Shown: positions 33,647 to 45,002 of the stretch, in pieces
Layout: every line of letters starts with the position of its first letter
How positions within the stretch are numbered: the stretch's first letter is position 1
Position numbers and translations under genes: made by a program
Notes under the pieces: generated by a model
Database searches by the model: none
The model's input: the letters and a program-made list of their open reading frames with translations, nothing else
Told to the model about the DNA's origin: nothing
Assembly (NCBI GenBank): GCA_963978545.1
Contig: OZ021722.1
Location: 248,001-312,000, forward strand
Source: Linyphia triangularis
Lineage: Eukaryota > Arthropoda > Arachnida > Araneae > Linyphiidae
Direction: 5' to 3'
DNA: 64,000 nucleotides

Positions 33647-34342
33647 CAGTCAACTCGCGATAATTCGAAGTCTTAAAAGTCGAATATTCGTTTATCTCGA
33701 AGTTTTCATTATATCCCAAGACAATTTAATGTTTTTCAACACTAAGTTATCTTCATAACTCGAAGTGTACATTTTTTAAGACGAAGTTTTTGTGGAAATT
33801 TTATTATTATTAAAACACAAAAACCTCTCAAAATTCTAATAAAAAGAAAGACTATTTTTATTTCGTACTTTACAATTTAACATTTTATACCCGGGAAAAA
33901 CCAGTTTGCATTGTCGCTTAAGGAAAGTAAACAGACATTTCATTCCAGATGTGAGTGTTGATTTACGTTGACTTTGAATAATGTGAAAACGCAAGTTGAA
34001 TACGTTTAATATAACACAGAAGGTAAAATTAATCAATGAAACCGAACTGCGATGGAAGAAGAAAGATTTAAGCACAGAATTCATCTTTTAACCATTTAAA
34101 AAAAAAAAAAAAAAAAAAAAAAACTAAGACGATTGTGAGAAGAAATGCCATCGTGTAAATGAGTGAAGCCTTTTCTGGTGTCGAAGCTGTTCTGCTAAAA
34201 TGGTTTAAGACATATCGAAACCATAATTCAAGTCGACGGATTTATAGCAAGTGCGAATAGAAAACAACTTCCGATAACTCGAACTTCGAATAACTCGAAG
34301 AATTTGGCTAGTCCCTTGAACTTGGAGTTATCGCGAGTTGAC
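33647..34342. mobile_element. Pogo/Tigger-like non-autonomous element
   Basis: The left end CAGTCAACTCGCGATAATTC follows TA at 33645. The right end is its complement with few changes (GAGTTATCGCGAGTTGAC ending 34342). CAGTxxACTCxxGATAA(C/T)TCGAA termini are what I recall for pogo-type Tc1/mariner elements. Sub-terminal TCGAA repeats occur at both ends. A poly-A run lies at 34098-34124. An 82-codon frame on the - strand (34084-33836) could be a trace of transposase but has no motif I can name. The right TA is degraded. Confidence 0.7.
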
Positions 34343-35396
34343 ATTGGAGCTGCAATTCATGCACTCATTTTTTCTTTCAAATGCTCATCAACAATTAGTT
34401 TACTAGAAAATTTTAAGGCACCCGCTGAATATAACAAATAAACACGAAATATTTATTAAAAATTCAATTTTCTTAAAATACTGTGCAGATGAAAATTATT
34501 TCTGAATGGAAATGATAAAAAAAAAAAAGTATTTGACAACAAAATTATTGATGAAGAATTCCTGCCAAAACTACAGAGTGTTTGGAAATTGAGTGCATCC
34601 CTTGGATCTGACAAGAGAATTGGAGTTATAAATCGACTCCATCAATCAAATCGATTATCTTCTTAATCATTAACATAGCGTTGATTCTGTAGTCAGCGTG
34701 TGCTTGGTGTTTTCATCTAATTATAAATAATCATCTCTAACATAACGGTTAACTACGAGTGAAAGTGTATGAAATATGAATGGTAATTCACGTCTAAATG
34801 CATTATTCTGATTTTCGGCCACAAAAAAAAAAAAAAGTTTGAACAATGAGTTACAGAATGAGGCTGATGATTTTAGTAAGAGCGTGTGCGAATAAATAGC
34901 GTCAGGTGGCTATTTGGCGAATGAAATTCCTATTTAAGATCAAAATACCGTCTCTGGACTACGCACGGTATATTTTTTTGCTCTCCATTCTTTTCATACA
35001 TGAATTTTAAAATTATCATGAATCTTGTAGTTATGTTCTATATAAAATTAGTTTGTGGCAAAGTTACATGAAAAAAATTATTATTTTCACATTTATAATT
35101 TACCGACGCACGGGCCACACCGTATAATATGCTTCAATGTTGTAAAATGTATACTTGACCTCGTTAAATTAATTATTTTTCAATGTAACTTTGCAACAAA
35201 CTAATATTATTTAAAACATAACTACAAGATTCATCGTAATTTAAAATATCTCAACAAGTAAAAAAAACTAGTCAAAATGTTCCAAAGGATCTCCTTAGAA
35301 TTCAATTAAATGAAAATGTCCCTCTTTGCAGTCAACATGAGAACCATTTCATGTAATCTTAATTCAAGTTACAATGAAACTGGCTTGTGATTCCTT
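34343..35396. other. Intergenic, one weak open stretch
   Basis: No bounded element. At 34543-34665 the + strand is open (EEFLPKLQSVWKLSASLG) to TAA with fair composition but no clear acceptor, so it stays unassigned. Confidence 0.35.
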
Positions 35397-35584
35397 AAAG
35401 CTTGGCGTCCACTATCGCTAAGCAGAGCAGATCAGAGCGGAGTGGATTAGAGCCAATTACAAGGCTGCCAATGTCTACTATAGCACGAGCCTCGAGCTAC
35501 AATGGACGTTGACAGCCTTGTAATTGGTTCTAATCCACACCGCTCTGATCTGAACTGCTTAGCGATAGTAGACGCCAAGCTTTA
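35397..35584. repeat. Hairpin MITE, 188 bp
   Basis: AAAGCTTGGCGTCCACTATC on the left is mirrored by GTAGACGCCAAGCTTT on the right. The inverted arms run about 80 bp each (shared GCTAAGCAG, AGATCAGAGCGG and TTAGAGCCAATTACAAGGCT and their complements) around a short loop with CCTCGAGC. It is much more GC-rich than its surroundings. Non-coding, able to form a near-complete hairpin. Confidence 0.85.
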
Positions 35585-36509
35585 CATCGATTTCGGTACT
35601 CTTCTGTAAGACGGCCATAATTGACGTTTCGTTTAGTGACGCCACTTCACGGTTAATTAAATGTTTTCTTATTATTTATAGAGTTGGAACAGTTTTATTG
35701 TAGAAATTATGAAGAGGTTTTTATTTGCAATGAGTAATTGCTGCAATTTTTATCTAGTATTCGTCTAATGGAAGAGTACCCACCAATATAAGGGTTCAAA
35801 CAGTAGAAGAAACCTGGAATAGAGGAGAAAATGTATTTTTCTGCTGTACGCATTTTAAGTCTTGTTTCTATTCGTAAACAAATTACAATTCTAAAATTAT
35901 AATGAATTAAGAAGTTTTATTTTATACAATAAATACTAAGTGGGGGAAAATTATATTGAATAGTTACTTATGCAACTAATGGGGAAAGTAATACTATTGC
36001 AAAAGAGGAAAACGCTTATTTGACGGGTGCGATAACACGAATCAAATAATTTACCGAGTTTTCAAAGTATTTTCCCAACATTTTTTTTTTTTTTTTTTTT
36101 TTTTTTGTAATTACGTGCAAGAAATATTTTTAATACACATATTTGTTAATGTTGGCAACTCCAATCAGTGAATTTTTTATTGAAAATATGCCATTCAATG
36201 CCAATACTATGTAATATTTGATCAGGAGGCGTGCGAGAAAGTGCTTTTCACAGTAGTTCGAGAAATTTACTTTCCAGCACATCTCGCGATAAAGTTCGAC
36301 ACGATTTTTTATTCAAAATGATTAAAAAAAGTTTAATTTTTCCACAGACATGTTCCATGTGACGTTTGCTTAAAATGATTATTTTCAATATAGCTTTGGA
36401 ATCAGCTATTATTCTATAAAACATATCTTCTATTCATGATAATTTTAGAATTGCAATTTGCTTGCGAGTTAAAACGTTATCCAGAGAAATGAATTGTTGT
36501 GGTACAAAC
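35585..36509. other. Gene B 3' intron or flank, no feature
   Basis: AT-rich, with a T-run at 36080-36106. The exon expected after 36510 (the gene B tail, starting in phase 1) was looked for on the - strand here and on to 28600 and not found. Confidence 0.4.
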
Positions 36510-36613
36510 CTCGAATGAAAGCGACGATCATGCTTCCTAAATAACTAATGAGCAGACAAGTGAGGAGAGTGATGGTACTGAACCACATGTAGGCGATGGG
36601 AAACGGTTCGCCG
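36510..36613 (-). CDS. Gene B (SLC5), last transmembrane exon seen
   Basis: 104 nt; acceptor TTTCTTTCTAG, donor GTTTGT. It completes the split Val codon from exon 45284-45432 and reads GEPFPIAYMWFSTITLLTCL then LISYLGSMIVAFIR, one membrane helix ending at a phase 1 junction, identical in layout to gene A exon 10553-10665. The tail exon(s) that must follow were not found, so gene B's 3' end is undetermined. Confidence 0.87.
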
Positions 36614-37264
36614 CTAGAAAGAAAATTATCTCATTAAAAAGATTATTTAGAAATTACTTTGGTCTTAATGAAACGAAATAAATTAAAAGCTCGACTCATT
36701 TTATATTTGAAATCCTCAAGCAAAAATTTCTAATAGAAATGAAAACAATTTTTGTCATTTCATGAAGTGCTGAAGGAGGTAAAGTTCGAAACCATTCAAT
36801 AACATTTCTTGCTTTCTGCTTACTGCTGTTCGCTTCAAAAAAATGTATCCGAGTTTTAACCGCATTTCGAAATAACTATTGTTATTACTTCCGAAAGAAA
36901 CAACATTACTTGAACCATCCTTCCACATCAAGTTCCGTGCAAGTGCAGGATTTTCAAAATTAAAATCTTGAAGAAAAAAATCTTTTTTAATTTTCGACGC
37001 AACGTACAACAAAACGAATAAAGTACTAATTTGCTTTATTATGATTTATATTTTGTTTACAGAGTAAAATATTTTTCTTTCTTTTTGTGAATCTTCCGTT
37101 GCTAACATTTATTTTAGATTTGTAACATTTCTTCATACTTAGCGTACAATTTTAGTATTTCTTTAATTGTATTTTTTTCCGCGAGAAGGAATATCTTTCG
37201 CTGCTATATCCGGTCTATTAGAAAAAAAAAAAAAAACATACGAGCACAGTTACAATTAGAAAGC
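36614..37264. other. Gene B intron, partial MITE
   Basis: 36690-36770 shares ATTTGAAATCCT and TGTCATTTCATGAAG with the CATTCCCTATACTCG MITE family (right half only). Otherwise AT-rich with no gene. Confidence 0.4.
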
Positions 37265-39600
37265 TTGTAGTAGAAAGGCTACACGCCAAAAAATAGCCAA
37301 AAACCGCACTTAAGTCTGTAATTTGCATACTGATAGAATATGTCATTCTGATCATTTTAAGAAGTGGAGCCACTCGAATTTCACTTCCGGTCGAGTTTTT
37401 ATACTAGTTCAAAGTTAAGCACTAAATTTTCGTTTTTATCAGTAAAAATAGTTGTATGTGGGGTTACAGCCAAATCATGAGCTTTATAGACGTGTGTAAT
37501 ATGTTAAATTATTAGGTTTAGATGAAGGATTAAAAAAAGTAGTAAAACAAATTCAACCTGAAGTGATTTGCATTTCGACTGAAAGTCTATCTATAACAGC
37601 TAAAACTACATCCAACAACTCAAACTTCATATATAAAACATAAGCTATAATAAAAAAGGAAATTTTAGTGAGGTTTTATGATAAAATAAAATTAAAAACC
37701 GACTTCCGGAAGAAGTTTTAGACTTCTTTAAATTTAGACTTAAAAATGCACATTTTTAAATTATACCACCTTCGTATAAACTATAAACGGTCTCAATTAA
37801 AAACTCTTAAAACTACGTGTTGTTACATAAAATTTTAAGGGTGAATATGCTGGATATAAAAGGGAACATTTTAACCGGAACTAACTGAAATTGCGACCGG
37901 AAGTCTGCTTATAAGGAACTGATACTGCCCATATCTCAATATAATAGCTCGGCTAGAGGGAAAAAACTGCATTTCATGAAACAAGTCTGTAATTGTGCAC
38001 CCATTAATAAAATATGCCATTCTGATCATTTTAAGATGTGGTGACACTCGGATTTAATTTTCGGTCGAGTTTTTATTCTAGTTCAAAGGTAGACATAAAA
38101 TGTTCGTTTTTATCAACAACAAAAAAAAATTATCATTATTTGTGGGATCACAGTCAAAACCTTGAACTCTATAGACACGTGTAAAGAGTTAAATTATTAG
38201 ATTTGGAGGAAAGATTAAGAAAAGGATTAACAAAAGTTCAACCGGAAGTTATTCACATTTCGACTGGAAGTCTAACTATATAACAGCCTAAACTACATCC
38301 AACAGATTAAAGTATACATGTATGAAACATACGCTAATAACAAAAATGGAATTTTGGTGATATTTTATAATGAACAAAAACTAAAAAGCGACCTCCGGTC
38401 GATGTTTTAGACTTCTTTAAAGTTAGATTTAAAACATGCGCTTCTTTAAAATTTACTACCATTATATAAAGGGTCACAATTAAAAATTATTGATATTACA
38501 TGTTGTTACATCAAATTATAAGGTTGTATATGCTGGATGTAAAATAAAAAATTTCAACCTGAAGTGAGTGAAACTCCGATCGGGAGTCTGCTTATAAGGA
38601 ACTGATACTGCCCATATACTAATACATATAAGTATCACAGTGATATCGTCTCAGATAGCCGAATCCGAGTCTAAAATATAATTAAGTATCTGAAAATATG
38701 ATCAATGAAAACAAAAAAATTATATATATATATATATATTTTCATTTTAAATTTAGCATATTCATTCTTACAATTTGATGTGTATAACGTGAAAGAAGTA
38801 TATAGTTTTCAAATGTGACCTTTTATATGAAGGGGCGGGGGGGGGGGTATTAAAAATGCGCATTTTTAAACCAAACTTTAAAAAAAAGTCTAAAACCTCA
38901 TCCGGAAGTAATATCCGAGTGGAATATTTCCTTTTGGTACATTATCGAAATTATATTGAATATATATTGAATGTGTTTTATGTGTGTAGATCAAGCTGAG
39001 TGAGTCGATTAGGGATAGACTTCCGCTCGAAATTTTAACAACTTCCGGTTGAAATTTTACGACTTCTGGTTGAATTTTTTTTATTTTTTTTTATTCCTTA
39101 ATACAAAGCCTAACTATTTAACATATTATACGTGCTAATAGAGCTCATATTTTTGGCCGTGAACCTACAATTTACTCTTTATATTGGGGGGGAAAAAACG
39201 CATATTTAAGGCCCAACTTTGAAGCCGTATAAAACCTCGACCGAAAGTGAAATCCGAGTGGCCTTACTACTTAACCTTTAACTGCTGTGGTTGGGTGGTT
39301 TGAAGTTTTTGGCGCAAGAGCTACACTTGGTTCATACTGCGCCAAATAAATTGGTGAACATAGGTTTTTTAAGAAACATAGTATCAGAAAAATTAAGATA
39401 AAAGTCAAAGATGCGATATTTTAGGGGGTGGAAGCATTCCACAAAAAATGACTCGAGGTCTGTCAAACCGCTTACAGCAGTTAAAGGTTAAAATGATTAG
39501 AATGACATTATCTATCGATGTGCAAAATAACAGACTTGTTTCACGAAGTGCAGTTTTTATCCCTCTAGCCGCTCTACTATTGGCGAAATAACGGTGGGAA
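37265..39600. repeat. Satellite-like block: two direct units and one inverted unit
   Basis: Two direct units of about 675 bp (37265-37940, 37945-38615) share ATTCTGATCATTTTAAGA, TTCGGTCGAGTTTTTAT, CCGGAAGT and GGAACTGATACTGCCCATAT. A third unit, 38840-39600, is inverted (it ends with the complement of GCTAGAGGGAAAAAACTGCA). CCGGAAGT/ACTTCCGG motifs recur many times within all units. A (TA)n run and a G10 run separate the opposed parts. The inverted unit carries a TTAA MITE at 39271-39491. Non-coding. Confidence 0.75.
39271..39491. mobile_element. TTAA-target MITE, intact 213-bp copy
   Basis: CCTTTAACTGCTGT...ACAGCAGTTAAAGG between TTAA at 39271-39274 and 39488-39491. The sister units of the surrounding satellite have an unbroken CATTTTAAG-type sequence at this place, which confirms the insertion boundaries and that only a TTAA (or TA) was duplicated. 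Same family as 22005-25764. Confidence 0.85.
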
Positions 39601-41552
39601 ATTTGAGTATTTCATCATTTGAAGGAGGTATTTCAGTATTTAAAGGAACAGCAATAGGTTTTTTCTGTGACTTTTAATTTTAATATTTTAATTATAATTT
39701 TAATTAAAACGTTTTAGATTTTAAACAAACCTTCCTTCGATAAAAAAAACTAAAAAAAAAAAAAACAACAAAAAAAATGATTGATTAGTTTCTGATGGTG
39801 GGAAAAATAGATTAGCAGACAATAAAATAGGACTCCTCCAAATAATCATGTATAGTTCCGGATGATAGTAATATTGATGATCTGATGAGATGAAGAAAAA
39901 ATGTTAAGTTTAAATTTAACTACGGATACTAAACAATGAATTGTAGCGTATTGAATCTATAACACGTGTGATGGAGCTTCTAATTGAATGTTTTGACTGA
40001 ACATGTAAGCTTAGTGTAAAAGAACAATAAATACAATGGGACATTAGGACTCGTTTGTCACCCATTCAGACCCTCTTAAATCTCGAAATACTTTACTTTT
40101 GCTATCCTTGCACTAGTTTGTACAAGATTGTTGCTACATTGGAAGATTTGAATATATTTCATTTGGAACCCCTTTTCGACCCTTTAAAATTAGTGTTACT
40201 TTTTCTATTCTCGCCTTTATTGACTTTTTCACCAATTACCAGAATTGGAAGTGAAAGATTAGAATGTTTGACCCCTTTTCGATCCCTTCAGTTGGTTCAT
40301 TAAGATCAGAATTTTTCTATGTTTGTTCCTGTTGACATCTGTGCAATGTTGTGACTATATGAGAAGTATTGCTTTTTATACTTAGAGATAAGGATTTATG
40401 TAAGTGACCCGAGTAGGAAAGATTCGGGAAATTTAGTTAATTGACAGAAAATATTGCCTTCTAGTGTAGACTTTTCTAAGTAGTATATACTTTTTGAGTT
40501 AGGCATTATTTTATTCATATGCAGAATTTCACAAACAAGGGAAGGGGAAAATATATTTTTCGATTATTTGATGGAATAACACTGGTTCATCGAGTTCCAT
40601 GCGTGCAAAATTATTGAAAAGGGCGAAGTTGTACTTATTTAGAGTACTTAAAAAATTAATTGCACTTTATTAGTGTTACTTGTCTTCAATATTAAATTTC
40701 CCATTGTTCCTGTCAAAAATTGTTTCTAAATATACAAAACTAAGGTTACTGTACTAGAAAGGGATTCCGTTTTCACCAGTATGAAGAGTTTTTTCATAAA
40801 CAGCTTGAGCGCATTTTTATTTTTAAATTTTCTACGAAAATTACTCCTGCAAAAATCCTTGACCTAAACTTATTCATTAATATAGGGACAGTTAAAATTA
40901 TGTTTCATTTTAACCCATAGAGCGGCAGTTATCTCGTCCTTTTATCCCCAGTTTCTCCCAGCAATCCACAACATTTTTAAATTTATAAATAAAATACTTA
41001 ATTTTTTTTAATATTTTTATAAGAATGATAGTTTAAAACCCATTTAATAAAAATGAGTAAAAAAATAAATTAAATTAATTATGTATATGTTTCCGAAGTA
41101 TAATTTTAAATTATTGCAGGTAAAACAACTGTACAATTTTGCCCATTCCCTGGACGCGCAATGGGTGGAAGAAATTCAATTTTATTTGATTTTTGAATTT
41201 ATATCGTAACCTTTTATCGGTGGAATTTACTTTTGGTGGAAAGACCATTTTCGTTGCCTAATTGCCCGTATTTTCACAGTAATGTATCAGAATGTTTAAT
41301 TCTCCCCATTATGGTTTTTCCTGGAAATTTTCTACGAAATCAAGAACTTTTGAAATTTCTACATTTAACCAAATTTGAACATCGATCATTCTGGAGATAA
41401 GCTGCAGACAGACAGACGCCATTTCCGGATTTTTTTTTTTTTTCAGGGTTACTTTCAAAACAAAATTCCCATTGATCCCATTGAGATAGTTTTATTATCC
41501 TTCAAAACATTTCAGTTAAAGTAATTGCAACAATGTTTATTTCTTACAAGGG
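39601..41552. other. Gene B intron, unassigned
   Basis: An 82-codon frame at 40055-40303 is Leu/Phe-rich and not recognised. 41130-41450 (AATGGGTGGAAG ... GACAGACAGACGCCATTTCC then a T-run) looks like the 3' untranslated end of a decayed LINE, judged only from the CAGACAGACAGA-plus-tail style. Confidence 0.35.
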
Positions 41553-41710
41553 GTCGGAAATTCAGATCCGTATGAGACAGGCTCGGTAGTATACCTTAAG
41601 GGTATAAACACAGTAAAGCAATATATAGCACTAGCCAGAAGAATACGAGAACACAGGCTCTAAAGTGTTACGCTCAGCTTATATACTAGTAAAGATTTTT
41701 GCTCTGCAAC

Positions 41711-41804
41711 TGTCCGGTGGCTAAGTGGTCAGGGTGCTGGGTAGGCTGGGTTCCCGTATGGGCGATCCGAGATCGAAACCTCGTGAGGTATTTTTTTTTT
41801 TTTC
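41711..41804 (+). ncRNA. tRNA-like Pol III unit in left TIR
   Basis: GTCCGGTGGCTAAGTGGTCA holds an A box fitting TRGCNNAGYNGG perfectly. A degraded B box (GATCGAAACC) follows about 45 bases on, then CTCGTGAGGTA and a run of 13 T, a Pol III terminator. Acceptor-stem pairing is lacking, so it is tRNA-derived rather than a tRNA. The inverted counterpart is in the right TIR. Confidence 0.5.
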
Positions 41805-42479
41805 ACTTTATATAGTGACTGCTACAGCCTAATTGAAAATATAATTAATTTAATTTTAAATACGTAATGTATTTTTAATGAAGGTACATTAAAACTCTAT
41901 TTACTATTGTCACAAACAAGTGATAATAAATTTTGAGATATTATAAGCTGTAGAGAAGTAAATGATTTTCGCAATAAACATGAGGAACCAGCTTCTATAT
42001 GGAAGTGTAGGAATGTTGTCCCATTGTGCATAAGCTGGTAGTCAGAAATTTTCAAAACCTTAACTGTACTTATCGAACAATGGTTTTAAACAACCGTTAA
42101 TTATTTTTCTACAAACTCGAACTCTTGACTTCAGAAGAGACTCGAGCGTTTAATGCTGTAAAATATTATCCGGATTTTTGAAATATTGGGAAATGTTGCT
42201 TAGTGAAGAAATCCTGAAACAATCAGAATCTATAGAGTGAAGTGAAGTGAAGTGAAGTGTCGAAGCTAAGGTTAAGAGATGCGGTCGTTTATTACGAAAG
42301 CTTGATTTCTGAAAATAATTTGATTACATTGGAATCGTCAAATATAATTCCTCATGAAGCAGTGTTGATGGGTGACTATGGACATGCTGTCTGAAAAAAG
42401 ACTTGTGACTGAACTTGCTCTGAAAGTGAAAACTGTGAGGAGGTACCTTTTAAGCAAGTTGAAGACCATCAAATAAATA

Positions 42480-43210
42480 TGAACCAGAAGGAAAAAAAGA
42501 AGAGAGGTAGAGCATCTTTCTTTGGAATACAAAATTAAAGTTGTGAATATCGCAAAGGCTCACCTCGCGTGGTTACAAAAGAAAGGATGCAGTCGGTTAA
42601 AAAAGAAGGAATATTTATCGCAATGGGAGAAAGAAATAAAAAATGGAGGAAATCTATTCGATAAGTACGCAAAAATCAATTCCTGGACATATGATCGTTT
42701 TGTAGAAGCTCGAGGGAATTATCAACAGGTTACTATGCGGGGGCTTTAACAGCAGCACGACAGTTTACAAATTTTGAATTTAAAGCTTCCGACAGCTGGA
42801 TACAAAAATTCAAAAGTTAGCATTCGTCAACGAAAAGTGAAAAAATTTGTTTAAAAAAAAAAGAACCTGCGACGATTGAAGAAATGTGGTCTTCTGCAAA
42901 CACTTTTGTAATCCAGACGTTAAAATTGATACCGATAAATAATAGAGAAATAAATACCCGTGAAGACTGTATAAAAATACAATCATTAACTGTCATCAAC
43001 AATTTTGAATAAAATGATCCGATGTATGATTCCAAGCTTTCTGTTGAAAGAGAAATTTTCATGAATGTTAATAAAGTATGTTTTCCAAAGAATCTTTTGC
43101 AAAAAGATTGTTCCTGTAAACAATCTCCCTTTATAAATTGTGCAAGATGTCAAAACAGTTTTTGTTTTCCATGTTGTTATGATAAGTATCATTCTGGTGT
43201 ATGTATATAA
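42480..43210 (+). pseudogene. Transposase relic: CENP-B-type HTH and Cys-rich C-terminus, core deleted
   Basis: 42522-42749 reads LEYKIKVVNIAKAHLAWLQK ... YLSQWEKEIKNGGNLF, a helix-turn-helix-like N-terminal region. After a frame change, 42760-42900 reads FEFKASDSWIQKFK, SIRQRKVKKFV and KKEPATIEEMW, the second half of a CENP-B/Tc5-type DNA-binding domain (ASDxWIxKFK). The roughly 300-residue DDE catalytic core expected next is absent. By 43022 the frame is at the C-terminus (LSVEREIFMNVNKVCFPKNL), with the Cys cluster CSCKQSPFINCARCQNSFCF to a stop at 43208-43210. The relic therefore lost its catalytic core by internal deletion. Confidence 0.6.
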
Positions 43211-43424
43211 ATAAATAATTGATCAATAAAAACTATATTGTTAAAATTCATAAATAAATAAAGTCCAATCCTAATTTTCTTGCCGTGGAAATTAGAATTT
43301 TAATTTATATCTATTTAATTTATCTCTAATTTCTCTATTAAAAATACATTATGTATTTAAAAATAAAGTATTATCTTTAATTCAAATTTCAATTAGCTGT
43401 AACAGTCACTTTATAAATTGAAAA

Positions 43425-43516
43425 AAAAAAAAAAAAAATTACCTCACGAGGTACCGAACCCGGATCGCCCTTACGGGAACCCAGCACGCTGACCACTTAG
43501 CCACCGGGCAGTTGCA
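43425..43516 (-). ncRNA. tRNA-like Pol III unit in right TIR
   Basis: On the - strand: CCCGGTGGCTAAGTGGTCAG (A box), then GGGTTCCCGTAAGGGCGATC, then CCGGGTTCGGTACCTCG with a better-preserved B box (GGTTCGGTACC against GGTTCGANTCC), followed by CTCGTGAGGTAA and a T-run. It is the mirrored, better-preserved partner of 41711-41804, also transcribing inward if active. Confidence 0.55.
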
Positions 43517-43712
43517 GAGCAACAATTTCTACTAGTACATATTGCTGAGCGTAACACTTTAGAGCCTGTGTTCTCGGAATCTTCTAGATAGTGCGCTTTA
43601 TTGCTTTTCTGTGTTGATACCTTTAAGGTATACTATTAATCTGCCGAGTCTCATCCCGATTTGTATTTCCGAGACCTTAAGATTCCCTTGTAAATCTTAC
43701 TAAGGAATTCCT

Positions 43713-44128
43713 ATTATTACACAAATTTTCTGCGAATTATTGTAAATAGTGACTTATTTATTTTAAAGTTCTATTTCATTTTATTTGTTAACAACAATAA
43801 TACCGATTAGAAAAAAAGTGGCAGCATCAAAATCGACAGGGAAATTTTGAGGCGATTCCATCATTTGATTGTCTGATTAGAGTTTTCTATAAAATTTTGT
43901 CCTGAGACTATAAAAGGGCGATGGATGGAATCGTGATTTCAGACGAATATTGGACGCTGTTTGGAAAGCCTGAGATCTTTTGTTTACTTTCGCTGTGCCT
44001 GAATTATCGCTGTGTTGGAAGTTGTATCTTGTATTGAAGCTTGATAGCAATTGTTCTGTTTTTTGGAGGAAGAATAAATTATAGTTTTTATTAACTGTGT
44101 CATCATTTCCTCGTTTCAAATTGTCTGT
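43713..44128 (+). repeat. Diverged solo LTR
   Basis: It aligns with 10099-10530 and 57266-57699: GAATTATTGTAAATAGTGAC, AGAAAAAAAGTGGCA, GACTATAAAAGGGCGATGGA (TATA-like), TTTGTTTACTTTCGCTG, TTATCGCTGTG, and TCATCATTTCCTCG at the end. Ends are eroded and no duplication is readable. It begins about 35 bp outside the right TIR of the neighbouring transposon. Confidence 0.7.
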
Positions 44129-45002
44129 TGAGAATGTGAATTCTCTTACGTTCCTAATTATTTCTGGTCTATTGCTAGAGTTTGTAAATATTGCCTAGCC
44201 AGTTTGTAGGCGAGAAAGTTCCACATTTAGGAAACCTTTTTTCTGCCACAGCAGCCACTTTATGTTAACGTTAATTGGAATACGTATAAGGAGAGGAGAT
44301 GTGTTTTTTTTTTAAATTTGCTTTCAACTAATGCGAAATGATTGCGTACTGGCGGCTGATCAGGCGTACCTTGAGTATCAACTGTGAGAGCTTTCAAATG
44401 GAGAACTTTTTAATATTAAATTTTATATTTTTAATACGCAAATTTCTCTACAGTAACCTAGTGCTTATGTAAATTCTAGTTCGCGTATCTTTTGTATAAA
44501 AACCATGCATTGTCCTTGGTAGATCTCTTTTCCTCTGCTGCCTCTGTTAGGAGCAGAAACTTTTGCTAGTCCGATATTGACATATGCTCTGTCTTAGTAA
44601 TATAGTCGAAAATCATGTTTTCACGAACCTCGATTTATATCTATTTAAAAGTTTAAACTAATTTCTGACACTAAAAATAAAAATGTTTTAAGTTCTAAAT
44701 TCCATTTCAAAGAATTCCTTTTCCTCAGTCAAACACGCAGAATCAACGAGAAGCCTGTTCTGACCAGAGTCTTATGGTATGTGCTAGGGTTTAAGTTATC
44801 GCATAGGATTAAGGGTTATTTTTCAATAACACCATTTGGCGGATTTTGAACCACCCGCCATCTTGTTTATTTCAAATCAGCCTCTGTTTTGTTGAAATCA
44901 GCCACCATATTGAATTGACGACGCGTTGACCGTGTCGCCTACTTTCAAAAACGTTCACATAGAATCTTATTTTTTAATGAGATTGAACCATCGTGATAAA
45001 GA
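44129..45002. other. Gene B intron, no feature
   Basis: Mixed-composition sequence with no recognised gene. GC content rises at 44740-44960 but frames are closed. Confidence 0.4.

Larger units (their letters stand above)
41553..43678. mobile_element. DNA transposon with long TIRs carrying tRNA-like Pol III units
   Basis: Terminal inverted repeats of roughly 290-310 bp: 41553-41840 and 43370-43678. Matching blocks include AGTATACCTTAA, GAGAACACAGGCTCTAAAG, GTGTTACGCTCAGC, GGTGGCTAAGTGGTCAG, GGGTTCCCGTA, CCTCGTGAGGTA, a T-run, and AGTGACTG. Between the TIRs is a broken transposase with the catalytic core missing. The element end sequences (GGTCGGAAATTCAGATC on the left) match imperfectly and I cannot fix the target duplication. 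It lies in a gene B intron. Each TIR has a tRNA-like A box, B box and terminator pointing inward. I cannot place it confidently in a named superfamily. Confidence 0.75.

Noticed and set aside
40055..40303. 82-codon + strand frame
   Set aside because: Leu/Phe-rich, opens without context inside a gene B intron, with no recognised domain.
41711..41804. Functional tRNA gene
   Set aside because: The acceptor stem does not pair and the B box is degraded; the copy lies in a transposon TIR.
43877..44119. 80-codon - strand frame
   Set aside because: It lies antisense within a diverged solo LTR; the similar frame at 10239-10508 arises from the same LTR family, so shared openness is due to repeat identity.
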